A DNA stretch of 41,062 nt from a bacterium. GTDB taxonomy: Bacteria; Bacillota; Bacilli; Lactobacillales; Streptococcaceae. How positions within the stretch are numbered: position 1 is the first letter of the stretch; every line of letters starts with the position of its first letter. This document shows, piece after piece, positions 26,577 to 35,829 of this stretch. The notes beneath the pieces were generated by a model. The model was not told the origin of the DNA, did not search any database, and was given only the letters and a program-made list of their open reading frames with translations. The position numbers and the translations under genes were made by a program. Where the stretch lies: positions 1 through 41,062 of the forward strand of contig CAJNDL010000016.1 of the NCBI GenBank assembly GCA_905221505.1, in the 5' to 3' direction.

Positions 26577-26626
26577 AAGATTTGGAAAAATAAAAAAAAG
26601 CAACTCCAAAAAAAGTTACTTTGTCT

Positions 26627-26998
26627 CTATTTTAATTTCATACGGCAAGAACGATGCCTTTCCTGACCAGTTTGTTTTTCATAGCCTGGACGTAATTTTT
26701 CGTCTGGGATGACCTGCTCATCCTGCAAAAGAGCCAAAGAATGGTATTGTTGTAAATACTCATCACATTCATCACACCAGCGTTGGTCTTCTGGGTCCCA
26801 AAAAATGGTCATCAAGTCGCTTCTACTTTTATAAAGAGGGGATTCTTGTTCCAGTCTAAACCAGCAAGTTTTGTAGTATTTGAGAGCATCATAATACTGG
26901 TCAAATTTCTTACTTGCTACAATATCTTCTTCCCAACCTTCTAAGAACCACCACGGTTCAAAATCTCCGTACATTTCTATAACACGATACATATTCAT
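26627..26998 (-). CDS. DUF1033 family protein
   Basis: The 123-residue soluble protein starts MNMYRVIEMYGDFEPWWF and has the aromatic, acidic character of DUF1033, with CDECDEYLQQYHSLA in the middle and a basic tail. A strong AAAGGA site lies just before the ATG. Its function is unknown. In pneumococcus it also sits right before the comG operon; here it precedes the cin box, so it is probably not part of the competence transcript. Confidence 0.85.
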   Translation of the reverse strand: MNMYRVIEMYGDFEPWWFLEGWEEDIVASKKFDQYYDALKYYKTCWFRLEQESPLYKSRSDLMTIFWDPEDQRWCDECDEYLQQYHSLALLQDEQVIPDEKLRPGYEKQTGQERHRSCRMKLK

Positions 26999-27074
26999 TC
27001 ATTCCTTTGTACCGTATATTATAACCAATTCCGCCAAACAAGGAAAGAAATATGCTCATTTCTTAATTTTTCGA

Positions 27075-27108
27075 TAAAAAATCCAGCCATCTGATGGATG
27101 ACTGAATT
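27075..27108 (-). terminator. Terminator of the zinc alcohol dehydrogenase gene
   Basis: CAGTCATC and GATGGCTG form a stem (with G-T pairs) extended by AAATT/GGATTT, followed by TTTTA on the minus strand. Confidence 0.65.
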
Positions 27109-27142
27109 TCTATTTGCTTATGTTCAAAAATCTTTTTACTAC

Positions 27143-28201
27143 TTAGGCTTCTGAGATATCGTTTTCGATGATGACCTTAATAGCATGGTGGTCTGCTGCC
27201 TTACCGAAGACTTCATAGGCTTTTTCAATTTCACTGAGTTTGAAATAGTGAGTGACCAATTTTTCTGGTTCAATCTTATGACTTTCAAGAGCTTTCAACA
27301 ATTGTGGAGTTGTATTTGTAGATACCAAACCAGTTGTTACATTGATGTTGCGAATCCAAAGCTTGTCCAAATCGAATTCAACTGGTTTACCATGTACACC
27401 ACAGTTGGCAACTGTTCCGTCTACACCGATAATCTTTTGACAGAAGTCAAATGTTGCAGGAATACCAACAGCTTCGATGGCAACGTCCACACCACGACCA
27501 TCTGTCAAATCATAAATTTCTTTAATGGCTTTTTCAGGGTCTGAAGAATTAACCTTATGAGTCGCACCAAATGATACAGCAGTTTCCAAGCGATTATCGT
27601 CTAAGTCCACCATAATCAATTTGGCTGGTGAGTAGAACTGAGCTGTCAAAAGAGCAGCCAATCCAACTGGTCCTGAACCAATAATGGCTACACTACAACC
27701 AGGTTCTACCTTCCCTTTCAAGACACCAATTTCATATCCAGTAGGCAAAATGTCTGATAGCATAACCAAAGCCTCATCTGACAAGTCTTCTGGAGTATGG
27801 TAAAGAGTGTTATCTGCATGAGGAACACGTAGATATTCAGCCTGCATACCATCAATCAAGTGACCGAAAATCCAGCCCCCTTCGTCTTCACAGTGGGCAT
27901 AAATTCCTTTTTTACAGTAGTAGCATTTACCACAGGCACAGACACAAGAAATCAAAACCTTGTCACCTTTTTTGAAGTTAGAAACTCCTTCTCCAACTTC
28001 TTCAACAATCCCAATCCCTTCGTGGCCAAGAATGGTACCACTTTGGCAAGCAGGAACATCCCCTTTGATAATATGGAGGTCTGTTCCACAAATAGTGGTT
28101 TTTACGATACGCACAATAGCGTCTGTTGGCTTGCGAATAATTGGTTTATCTACATCAACAAAAGAAGCAAGTCCTGGTTTAACATAAGTATAGGCTTTCA
28201 T
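27143..28201 (-). CDS. Zinc-dependent alcohol dehydrogenase (MDR superfamily)
   Basis: The start at 28201 (MKAYTYVKPGLASFVDVDKP, 352 residues) has GGAGGAGTGCTTT before it; the frame is open to 28324 but that part lacks a ribosome site. Features: catalytic zinc ligands in CGTDLHI and GHEGIGIVEEVG, the structural zinc cluster CVCACGKCYYCKKGIYAHC, and the NAD-binding IGSGPVGLAALL. Substrate is unknown; relatives use secondary or medium-chain alcohols. A terminator follows the gene and another separates it from nagA. Confidence 0.92.
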   Translation of the reverse strand: MKAYTYVKPGLASFVDVDKPIIRKPTDAIVRIVKTTICGTDLHIIKGDVPACQSGTILGHEGIGIVEEVGEGVSNFKKGDKVLISCVCACGKCYYCKKGIYAHCEDEGGWIFGHLIDGMQAEYLRVPHADNTLYHTPEDLSDEALVMLSDILPTGYEIGVLKGKVEPGCSVAIIGSGPVGLAALLTAQFYSPAKLIMVDLDDNRLETAVSFGATHKVNSSDPEKAIKEIYDLTDGRGVDVAIEAVGIPATFDFCQKIIGVDGTVANCGVHGKPVEFDLDKLWIRNINVTTGLVSTNTTPQLLKALESHKIEPEKLVTHYFKLSEIEKAYEVFGKAADHHAIKVIIENDISEA

Positions 28202-28324
28202 AAAGCACTCCTCCGTTTTTTTATTTGTACTATTTATAATATAATTGTAAGCCTTTTCATTTGTTTGTTCAAGCTTTTTTGTGATTTTTTTAACTTTTTC
28301 GTTTACCGGTAAAGTGCCATACAT

Positions 28325-28358
28325 AAAAAAGCAGAGGCTAGTCTCTAACTTCTGCTTT
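28325..28358 (-). terminator. Terminator of nagA
   Basis: AAGCAGA pairs with TCTGCTT around a 15-base loop that can form an inner TAGAGACTA stem; six Ts follow on the minus strand. Confidence 0.7.
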
Positions 28359-28363
28359 CTCTC

Positions 28364-29515
28364 TTATGCTTGATATCGTTTTACACCATCGAGGTAGGTT
28401 GCTACCAATTCCAAATCTTTATCTAGTACGATAAAGTCAGCGTCGTAGCCTTCACGGATTTGACCACAAACATCATCAATGTGAACAGATTTTGCTGGGT
28501 TAAGGCTAGCCATCATGACCGCTTCGTGTGGATTTGCAATACCCCACTCGACTACATTTCTCATACCATCTTTAAGTTTGAGGATAGAACCTGCCAAATT
28601 ACCAGTAGATTTGAGACGTGCAGTTCCATTTGCTACTACAACAGGGAATTCTCCCAACATATAGTCACCGTCTTCAAGCCCACCAGCTGTCATACAGTCC
28701 GTAATAAGAGCGATGTTTTCTGTCCCCTTTTGCTTAATTAAAATCTCACAAGCTTTTGGATCTACGTGGTGACCATCACAAATTAATTCTGCGTAAGTAT
28801 GTGGGAGCTCATACATAGCTCCTACCATACCTAGTTCGCGGTGTGTTAAACCACGCATCCCATTATAGGCATGTACCCATACACTAGCTCCAGCATCAAC
28901 TGCCTTCTTAGCTTGTTCAAATGTCGCATTTGAATGTCCAAGAGCAACTGTTACGCCTTCACCTGTAATAGTACGTACAAAATCTTCCACCCCATCACGT
29001 TCTGGTGCAATAGCGATTTTATTTAGCATCCCTTTTGCAGCATCCTGCCAAGAATGAAACTCCTCAACACCCGGGTCTCTCATATAAGTTGGATTTTGTG
29101 CCCCCTTAAAAGTTTCTGTGAAATATGGGCCTTCATAATAAATCCCACGAATCTTAGCACCTGTTGCTTCTTTATAATGGTTTCCAAGATTTTCAGTGAC
29201 TGCAAGCAATTGCTCATAAGTGGCTGTTAAAGTTGTGGGCAAGAAACTGGTAACACCGGTACTAAGAAGTCCTTCACTCATAGTATGCAATGTACCTTCA
29301 ATGTTGTTGTCCATCACATCTACACCTGCATATCCATGAATATGAGTATCCACAAGACCTGGTGCAATGCTATAACCAGTATAGTCAAGAACCTCTGCTC
29401 CTTCAGGAATTTGATCCACATGTTTCCCAAATTTGCCATCAACAAGTTCTAAGTACCCACCGCGACGAATGCCAAATGGATAGAAAAACTGATCCGCTTT
29501 AACGTAATTAGGCAT
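28364..29515 (-). CDS. nagA: N-acetylglucosamine-6-phosphate deacetylase
   Basis: Removes acetate from N-acetylglucosamine 6-phosphate, feeding amino sugars into glycolysis and cell-wall recycling. The 383 residues show the metal-binding DTHIHGYAGVDVMD, YYEGPYF, LGHSNATFEQA, VHAYNGMRG, CDGHHVDP and the catalytic-aspartate region ITDCMTAGG. Length is normal. The ribosome site AAGGAGGTCATTATT is strong. nagB, its usual partner, is not next to it, as in pneumococcus. Confidence 0.95.
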   Translation of the reverse strand: MPNYVKADQFFYPFGIRRGGYLELVDGKFGKHVDQIPEGAEVLDYTGYSIAPGLVDTHIHGYAGVDVMDNNIEGTLHTMSEGLLSTGVTSFLPTTLTATYEQLLAVTENLGNHYKEATGAKIRGIYYEGPYFTETFKGAQNPTYMRDPGVEEFHSWQDAAKGMLNKIAIAPERDGVEDFVRTITGEGVTVALGHSNATFEQAKKAVDAGASVWVHAYNGMRGLTHRELGMVGAMYELPHTYAELICDGHHVDPKACEILIKQKGTENIALITDCMTAGGLEDGDYMLGEFPVVVANGTARLKSTGNLAGSILKLKDGMRNVVEWGIANPHEAVMMASLNPAKSVHIDDVCGQIREGYDADFIVLDKDLELVATYLDGVKRYQA

Positions 29516-29624
29516 AATAATGACCTCCTTAAAAGATTACTTTTGATATTTATTATGTCAATTACATTATAAACCTTTCTGATTCATTTGTAAATGGTAT
29601 AGACCTATTTTCTAGAGATATTTT

Positions 29625-29650
29625 AAAAGAGCTGGATTTCTCCAACTCTT
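29625..29650 (-). terminator. Terminator of the acyltransferase gene
   Basis: AAGAGTTGGA pairs with TCCAGCTCTT (one mismatch region) and is followed by TTAAAA on the minus strand. Confidence 0.65.
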
Positions 29651-29666
29651 CTCTTTTTAATATAAG

Positions 29667-31484
29667 TTATTTTGATTTGACTGGTTTGTCTTGAGCTGTT
29701 TGCAAAGCTGTAGCAATGGTATCTGCATACAATTTAGCTCCTGCTTCAATTTTACTATTGTCACTTCCGAAGTGAACCTGGTCTGTTCCTGTCCAGATCT
29801 CTGGATGTTCCTTAGCAGCTTGATTCCAATCGGCTATCGTGATATAAGGAGTCTTCTCTGCCAATTCTCTCATATAGGCAGCAGCCTTCTCAACGATTGC
29901 ATAGGTCTCTTTTGTTTTATCTCCTTCATAAGGTGTCACCAAAATCATATGGTGACCCTTTGGAAGATTTTTCACGATACTATCCCAGTCTTCCTTATAA
30001 TTTTCAGGATTATTTACCCCAGTAGCAATGACCACCATCTTAGGTAAAAATTTATTCTGGCTATTGTTTAGCATGATTTCATTGGCAGTCTTGGTTGTTC
30101 TACTGACCTGCGCATTAATCTGTGCTCCAGGAAGGGCTGTCTGTAGAGCTGTATTGGCCCTTAGAGCCACTGAGTCACCAATTAGCATAGTACCATCAGC
30201 AATCCCCAAACTGTTTGCATCTGCCCGTTCTGCCATCAACTTGGTCTGGCCAATATTGGTTGCGGCTTGCTTCAATCCATTAACAGTTAAATCTGTCTCA
30301 AATGCTCCCACTTGTGGTGCCATCAAAGTCACTAAGAAAACTATGAAGGCCAAGATTCCTGTGCTTGCTGCAAGGATTGTGTGAATATGAGGCAGGGGAC
30401 GAAGGGTTTGTATAATAGGTGTGTTCTTTCCTGCGATCCAAGGTTCCAACACATAAAATGACAGACTGGCAAAGCTATAAGAACAAATCAAAGTCAGTAA
30501 GACAGCAAAAAGATTTGATGTCAACTGTGAGAAAATGATATAGAAAGGCCAATGGAAGAGATAAACTGCATAGCTAGTATCCGCTAAAAAGCTGATAATC
30601 TTTGGTTCCTGCATATTAGGAGTCTTTTCATGTAAGACACGCGTCGCCAAAATCATAGCAAGGGCTGCAAGACTGGCAAGTAAAAAGCCGATAAGATAGG
30701 CAAAAAGATAGGTGAATTTGACAAAGAAGGTCAAAAGAACTAGGAAACCAAAGCCTCCTCCAAAAACTACCAAAGTCTTTCGTAAATCCCAGATTTTATC
30801 CAACTGCTTAACTAAAGAAGTTGTCTGACGAACGCCTACGATAGTTGCTAGGATACTCCCCAAAAAGAATGGATAGACATGAGTTAAACTGGAGAAATAA
30901 ACAGAGGAATAGGAGGTTACTAGAAAACTACCAATAAACATGGAGAAGAAACTAACCAAGAAGGCAGCAGCAGATAAGAGAAAGACCATCCCCCTCAACT
31001 GACCATTTGATTTCGACTGCTTAGATAAGAACCAAACTGCCAATCCCCAAAGAATATAGTAGTGCACCTCAACAGCCAAGCTCCAATTATGGACAAACAA
31101 ATGAGGAATGAACTGAGATTCATAACTCCCACCTGTTAGGAGTTCATAGAAGTTGGTCATAAAGCCTAAAACACCTGCAATCTGGCCACCAATTCCAGCA
31201 ACATAGTCTTGGCGAACCAAAAAAGTAAAAGGCATGGTTACCAAGACCATCAAAACTACAGGTGGCACAATCCGATAAAAGCGTCTCCTAAAAAATCCAA
31301 TCAAGTCAATCTCATGATTTTTAGAAAATTCTTCGATAAGTAGAGCCGTAATCAGGAAACCTGAAAATGTGAAAAAGACATCTACCCCGAAAAATCCTCC
31401 AGGAAAGATGGTCTGAAAGAAATGATACAAGAGTACCAAAAGTAAACCTGTAATCCTAATCAAGGAAAACCATTTAATGCGCAT
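29667..31484 (-). CDS. OatA-type peptidoglycan O-acetyltransferase (acyltransferase 3 + SGNH domain)
   Basis: The 605 residues have an N-terminal acyltransferase-3 membrane domain of about ten to eleven helices (1-390). It includes the family's LRITGLLLVLLYHFF-like start, FFGVDVFFTFSGFLI and RRFYRIVPPV. An extracellular SGNH esterase-like domain follows, with IGDSVALRANTAL (nucleophile Ser), VIATGVNN and DQVHFGSDNSK (Asp-His of the triad). This arrangement is that of OatA, which acetylates MurNAc and protects against lysozyme; the pneumococcal protein has been called Adr. Substrate is inferred from the family. It is a single gene with its own terminator. Confidence 0.88.
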   Translation of the reverse strand: MRIKWFSLIRITGLLLVLLYHFFQTIFPGGFFGVDVFFTFSGFLITALLIEEFSKNHEIDLIGFFRRRFYRIVPPVVLMVLVTMPFTFLVRQDYVAGIGGQIAGVLGFMTNFYELLTGGSYESQFIPHLFVHNWSLAVEVHYYILWGLAVWFLSKQSKSNGQLRGMVFLLSAAAFLVSFFSMFIGSFLVTSYSSVYFSSLTHVYPFFLGSILATIVGVRQTTSLVKQLDKIWDLRKTLVVFGGGFGFLVLLTFFVKFTYLFAYLIGFLLASLAALAMILATRVLHEKTPNMQEPKIISFLADTSYAVYLFHWPFYIIFSQLTSNLFAVLLTLICSYSFASLSFYVLEPWIAGKNTPIIQTLRPLPHIHTILAASTGILAFIVFLVTLMAPQVGAFETDLTVNGLKQAATNIGQTKLMAERADANSLGIADGTMLIGDSVALRANTALQTALPGAQINAQVSRTTKTANEIMLNNSQNKFLPKMVVIATGVNNPENYKEDWDSIVKNLPKGHHMILVTPYEGDKTKETYAIVEKAAAYMRELAEKTPYITIADWNQAAKEHPEIWTGTDQVHFGSDNSKIEAGAKLYADTIATALQTAQDKPVKSK

Positions 31485-31535
31485 ACGAGTTTATTCTTCC
31501 TTTCATTGTACACTTTATTCTATCAAAAAAATAAG

Positions 31536-31565
31536 AAAAATCCTAAGAGAAAACTTAGGATTTTT
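31536..31565 (-). terminator. Terminator of tgt
   Basis: AAATCCTAAG pairs with CTTAGGATTT around six bases and is followed by a T-run on the minus strand. Confidence 0.88.
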
Positions 31566-31584
31566 AGCTTATATCCATTCCATT

Positions 31585-33079
<1,495 letters not shown>

Positions 33080-33448
33080 ATGTTTCAGACATTTGACAGA
33101 ATTAAAGAACTTGCCAAAAAGCAAGGACTTTCAATAAATTCATTGGAAGAAAAACTTGGTTACAGTAAGAATACTATTTATAATCTAAAAAATTCAAAAC
33201 CATCCACTGAAAGAATTTCAGAAATCGCTGACTACTTCAACGTGTCCACCGACTACCTGCTCGGACGAACGGATAACCCTGCTATCGCTGGGAGTGATGA
33301 ATTTCCTCAAGTAAACGGACAAATCATAGACTTACGCAAAGCAGCAGCCAACACCATGTTATTTGACGGGAAACCACTAAATGAAGATGATATCGACTTC
33401 ATCACATCCGTCCTATCCGCCCACTTCAAAAGCAAAGGAGAACGCTAA
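33080..33448 (+). CDS. XRE-family (cI/ImmR-like) repressor
   Basis: The 122-residue product starts at 33080 (MFQTFDRIKELAKKQGLS); the frame is open upstream to 32954 but those codons are AT-rich and without a ribosome site. The N-terminal helix-turn-helix covers about residues 5-62 (SINSLEEKLGYSKNTIYNLKNS). The C-terminal end EDDIDFITSVLSAHFKSKG resembles the ends of streptococcal phage and integrative-element repressors. It overlaps the antitoxin gene by four bases (TAATG type), so the three genes form one operon. The palindrome in the promoter is its likely operator. Confidence 0.85.
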   Translation: MFQTFDRIKELAKKQGLSINSLEEKLGYSKNTIYNLKNSKPSTERISEIADYFNVSTDYLLGRTDNPAIAGSDEFPQVNGQIIDLRKAAANTMLFDGKPLNEDDIDFITSVLSAHFKSKGER

Positions 33449-33681
33449 TGACTATCACTATCAACTTCACAGAAAAAAATTCCTACATCACGGACTACCT
33501 AAACAAACACGGTATCGACACAACGACCATGGATTTTGACGACTTCATGGCACTCATGGAAGATATCGAAGACGCACGAGCAGCCGACCAAGCCTATATG
33601 GAGTATTTAGCCGACCCAGTTACTTATACCATGGATGAGGTCTTGGATGAACTAGGACTAACTCGAGAGGATATTGCTTAA
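33448..33681 (+). CDS. RelB-type antitoxin
   Basis: A 77-residue acidic protein (MTITINFTEKNSYITDYL) with a predicted N-terminal strand-helix-helix dimerisation region and an acidic C-terminus (YTMDEVLDELGLTREDIA), the usual shape of RelB/DinJ antitoxins that wrap around RelE. It is joined to both neighbours by TAATG overlaps, so repressor, antitoxin and toxin are translationally coupled. It differs clearly from the pneumococcal RelB2 sequence I remember. Confidence 0.85.
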   Translation: MTITINFTEKNSYITDYLNKHGIDTTTMDFDDFMALMEDIEDARAADQAYMEYLADPVTYTMDEVLDELGLTREDIA

Positions 33682-33944
33682 TGTATCGGCTAGATATTGA
33701 TAAAAAAGCTCTCAAGCAACTTAAAAAACTAGATACCCCAACCAGAAAACAAATCCTATCCTGGCTTGCTAAAAACATTGAAAACACGACCAATCCACGA
33801 CAACATGGAAAAGCATTAAAAGCCAACCTTGCAGGTTACTGGCGATACAGAGTAGAGAATTACCGCATCATCTGTGATATCCAAGACGATAAACTAGTCG
33901 TCCTAGCCGTGGAAATCGCCCACCGCAGAGATGTTTATAAATAA
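33681..33944 (+). CDS. RelE-type toxin (mRNA interferase)
   Basis: The 87-residue basic protein shows the RelE/ParE fold pattern: MYRLDIDKKALKQLKKLD, a central KALKANLAGYWRYRVENYRIICDI (basic and arginine residues that contact the ribosome and mRNA) and the C-terminal VVLAVEIAHRRDVYK with the late tyrosine found in active toxins. It cleaves mRNA in the ribosome A site in related systems. All the residues I look for are present, so it is probably active or recently active. A ribosome site (GAAGGAGAA) for the next ORF follows directly. Confidence 0.88.
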   Translation: MYRLDIDKKALKQLKKLDTPTRKQILSWLAKNIENTTNPRQHGKALKANLAGYWRYRVENYRIICDIQDDKLVVLAVEIAHRRDVYK

Positions 33945-33956
33945 CGAAGGAGAACT

Positions 33957-34061
33957 ATGACACTCGCTAAACTCTGCGAAGAATATCAAGTAGAACTTTG
34001 TCTCTTCGACGGTTCAAACTGGCACAGTTTGGCTCCTGAACAACAAATCCAAAAGAAGTAA
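33957..34061 (+). pseudogene. 5' fragment of an ImmA/IrrE-type metallopeptidase gene (probable)
   Basis: 34 codons from an ATG with an excellent ribosome site (GAAGGAGAACT) read MTLAKLCEEYQVELCLFDGS..., then stop. The start is like that of ImmA/IrrE-family peptidases of phages and integrative elements, which cut the XRE repressor during induction; the zinc motif HExxH would come later and is missing. The DNA after about 34020 instead encodes integrase sequence in another frame, so a deletion joined the two. The ImmA assignment rests on a short stretch and on gene order. Confidence 0.45.
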
Positions 34062-34455
34062 GAGGATTATCACCTTAGATGATGAAACTCTGAATGTATT
34101 AAAACTCTGGAAACGTCAGCAAATAAAAGAATATTTCCAAGCTGGTGTGCCTTACAAATATGATTCGAATTATATCTTTACGAATAATAGTAGGGGATGG
34201 CTTTTGACTACAACTATGAAAGTGAAGCTTAGCAGATTCTTTCGTAAACACAATAAACTTAAAAAAATTTCTCCTCACGGATTTAGGCATACACCAGCTT
34301 CTCTCCTGTTTGAAGCTGGTGTTGCAGCAAAAATTATTTCAGATAGACTCGGTCACAATAATGTTCAAATCACTCTTGATATGTATACCCACATCAATGA
34401 TAATCAACGTGTTGAAGTTGTTGGTCAGCTCATGGATTTCATCCGTCCCAGCTAA
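33994..34455 (+). pseudogene. C-terminal remnant of a tyrosine recombinase (integrase)
   Basis: The frame, open from 33994 and clearly integrase-like from about 34045 to its stop, carries the last part of the catalytic domain: KRSKRIITLDDETL, SPHGFRHTPASLLFEAG (HxxR box) and SDRLGHNNVQITLDMYTHI with the nucleophile Tyr. The N-terminal DNA-binding domains and the first catalytic arginine are absent, and the usual HTH(A/H)SLL reads HTPASLL. No proper start exists, only a GTG inside. It is therefore a dead integrase whose 3' end still faces the likely attachment region beyond 34455. Confidence 0.85.
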
Positions 34456-34549
34456 AAGTAAAGTCGTATTCAATATCGTATTCACTTTTGGTTAACACGC
34501 TAGAAACTCACTGTTTTCAAAGGATTAGCAAGCTATGTACTATTTATGG

Positions 34550-34634
34550 TATAATGTCCACACCTCACTCAGCAGTCCAACAACTAACCAACTCTAACCC
34601 CTTAACCCCAGCGATTTCAAGTCGTTGGGGTTTT
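34550..34634 (+). ncRNA. Short promoter-terminator unit downstream of the integrase remnant
   Basis: An extended -10 (TGGTATAAT, ending 34555) is followed about 50 bases later by a strong terminator: CCCCAGCGA (34606-34614) with TCGTTGGGG (34622-34630) and TTTT. A transcript of about 73 bases would result. It is C/A-rich and contains repeated CTAACC/CCTTAACC words before the terminator. There is no ORF with a ribosome site. It may be a small RNA, or the remains of an attachment region or leader. Confidence 0.4.
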
Positions 34635-34647
34635 CGTGAAAAAGTGC

Positions 34648-34676
34648 TTGACTCTTCCCCTATGGAGAGTTATGAT
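34648..34676 (+). promoter_or_regulatory. Promoter with dyad for the 96-codon gene
   Basis: TTGACT (34648-34653), a 17-base spacer and TATGAT (34671-34676). The spacer contains an almost perfect dyad, ACTCTTCC-CCTAT-GGAGAGT (34651-34670), placed as an operator would be. Confidence 0.65.
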
Positions 34677-34706
34677 GGACACACCAACAAAGCAAAGGAG
34701 ATTTCT

Positions 34707-34997
34707 ATGGAAAAATTCACTAACAGAAATATTCAAAATAATGAACTTGATCAAGAGCAATTCTCGCTTCAAGACCGCATTCAAAATATCCACAATTTTG
34801 AAAACGAAGATACCACCCGAGACCAAGAAATTGCTATAGTAGCCAGCATGATTGGTAGAATCCCTACGCTGGAGCGCCAAAACTTAGATAGCCAAGATTT
34901 TCACGATATTTCGGTCTGGACGCTTCAAGAAATGCTTCGGGTGAGTTACGAGTTGGGCAAACTGTCGCAAGAAGCTCCAGTACCCACCGAGCTTTAA
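34707..34997 (+). CDS. Unknown 96-residue protein, accessory region
   Basis: The start ATG at 34707 has AAAGGAG at the right distance and its own promoter 31 bases upstream; the frame is open further back but across a terminator and promoter. The product (MEKFTNRNIQNNELDQEQFS...) is acidic, soluble, probably mostly helical and ends SQEAPVPTEL. I do not recognise it. In the same frame, after the stop, about 49 further codons (ending 35147) stay open and look protein-like, so the gene may be a shortened form of a longer one. Confidence 0.55.
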   Translation: MEKFTNRNIQNNELDQEQFSLQDRIQNIHNFENEDTTRDQEIAIVASMIGRIPTLERQNLDSQDFHDISVWTLQEMLRVSYELGKLSQEAPVPTEL

Positions 34998-35336
34998 ATT
35001 GGCAACAAAGCAAAACTAAAAGCCTTCGAAAATTTTGACTACTATTGGAGAGATATGATTCAGCCAAATTTCAAAATTTTCTACCGCCCAAACTCCCCCA
35101 AATTGAAACAGTTCACCTTACAACTTTCGAAGAATTACACGGTGTAGGATGTGTTTTTAATCCTTGTTTTAGAAGTGAAAATCCCCATCACGGACGAATA
35201 TTCTTGGGTTTATACTTGCCGTTTTCTTAATCTTGAGTGTGTCGAAAAATATTATACCGCTTGTTGCAGAATGGAAGATTTGGACGAATTTGCCGTTTAG
35301 GATTGCAAATTGCAGCCAAGTTTAATTTTAGTTATT
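34998..35336 (+). other. Degenerate coding-like DNA, possible gene remnants
   Basis: Directly after the 96-codon gene the same frame is open to 35147 and reads as a plausible basic, aromatic stretch (FENFDYYWRDMIQPNFKIFY). It includes a possible 30-residue ORF with a GGAGAG site (35055-35147). A second frame (about 35045-35230) is open and overlaps it. Neither gives a recognisable domain. I regard this as broken coding sequence. Confidence 0.4.
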
Positions 35337-35415
35337 TTCAAACGTCTCACACTTAATTCCACCATAAAAATCCGTTTTAGACTAATTTCCACTTCGGTTG
35401 GGCAAGTGGAAGTTA
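35337..35415. repeat. Second copy of the comX-side hairpin repeat
   Basis: Positions 35337-35366 match 120-149 with two mismatches in 30. They are followed by the hairpin CTAATTTCCACTT ... AAGTGGAAGTTA (35382-35415), a relative of the hairpin at 306-338. The repeat abuts the insertion-sequence fragment that begins near 35425. The element has no coding content. Confidence 0.75.
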
Positions 35416-35423
35416 CTTTGAGA

Positions 35424-35633
35424 AGTTAGCCTCTATTAACAACATCCATAATTTGGACATTAAGGTCTTTGATATCGAGTAGTTTTGTGATAAAATGTAA
35501 TTGTTCCATATGATTCTTTCTAATGAGTTGTTTGATCGCTTTTCATTATAGGTCATATGGGACTTTTTTTCTACCCTAAAATAGGCTCCATAATATCTAT
35601 AGGGATTTACCCACTACAAATATTATAGAGCCC
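35424..35633 (-). mobile_element. 5' remnant of an ISL3/IS1167-like insertion sequence
   Basis: Read on the minus strand this starts with GGGCTCTATAATATTTGTAG (the terminal inverted repeat, 35614-35633), carries a second, inverted near-copy of that end at about 35583-35601, and then a transposase start at 35509. The coding part is cut after 27 codons, right where the hairpin repeat begins. Family assignment rests on the transposase start and the end sequence, both remembered from pneumococcal IS1167. Confidence 0.75.
35426..35509 (-). pseudogene. Truncated ISL3-family transposase (first 27 codons)
   Basis: The translation MEQLHFITKLLDIKD... matches the start of IS1167-type transposases as I recall them, then reaches a stop at the junction with the hairpin repeat. 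The zinc-finger and catalytic parts are missing, so it cannot function. Confidence 0.75.
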
Positions 35634-35829
35634 TCTATTGTAGCAATCTTTTTATTTTATACTTCCCATCGAAATCCCAGCTACAGTTTACCCATCCTTG
35701 CTCGAGACACCCATTTTCTATTTCCCGTTTTAGATTTCTTTAAGGTTTTTATTATATCCTGTAGAACTCTACAATTTAAAAACATTAACAATATAGGTAG
35801 AGAAAATGTTCGTAAAAAAGGAGATACTT
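35634..35829 (+). promoter_or_regulatory. Upstream region of the ABC uptake operon
   Basis: About 200 AT-rich bases between the insertion-sequence end and the first receptor gene. Several -10-like words are seen (for example TATAT near 35752 and AATATAGG near 35792), but no clear consensus promoter. The inverted AGAGTTCTACAGG-type words near 35758-35775 form a small dyad. No gene is seen here. Confidence 0.3.

Noticed and set aside
27860..28312. A 150-codon plus-strand ORF opposite the zinc alcohol dehydrogenase
   Set aside because: It is the complementary strand of a well supported conserved gene, without a ribosome site or recognisable domain.
33994..34455. Functional integrase of an active element
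   Set aside because: The N-terminal domains, the first catalytic arginine and any proper start are missing, so only a remnant remains.
34648..34676. MerR-type promoter
   Set aside because: The dyad resembles MerR-family operators, but the spacer between -35 and -10 is 17 bases, not the 19-20 bases those activators need, and no MerR gene is nearby.
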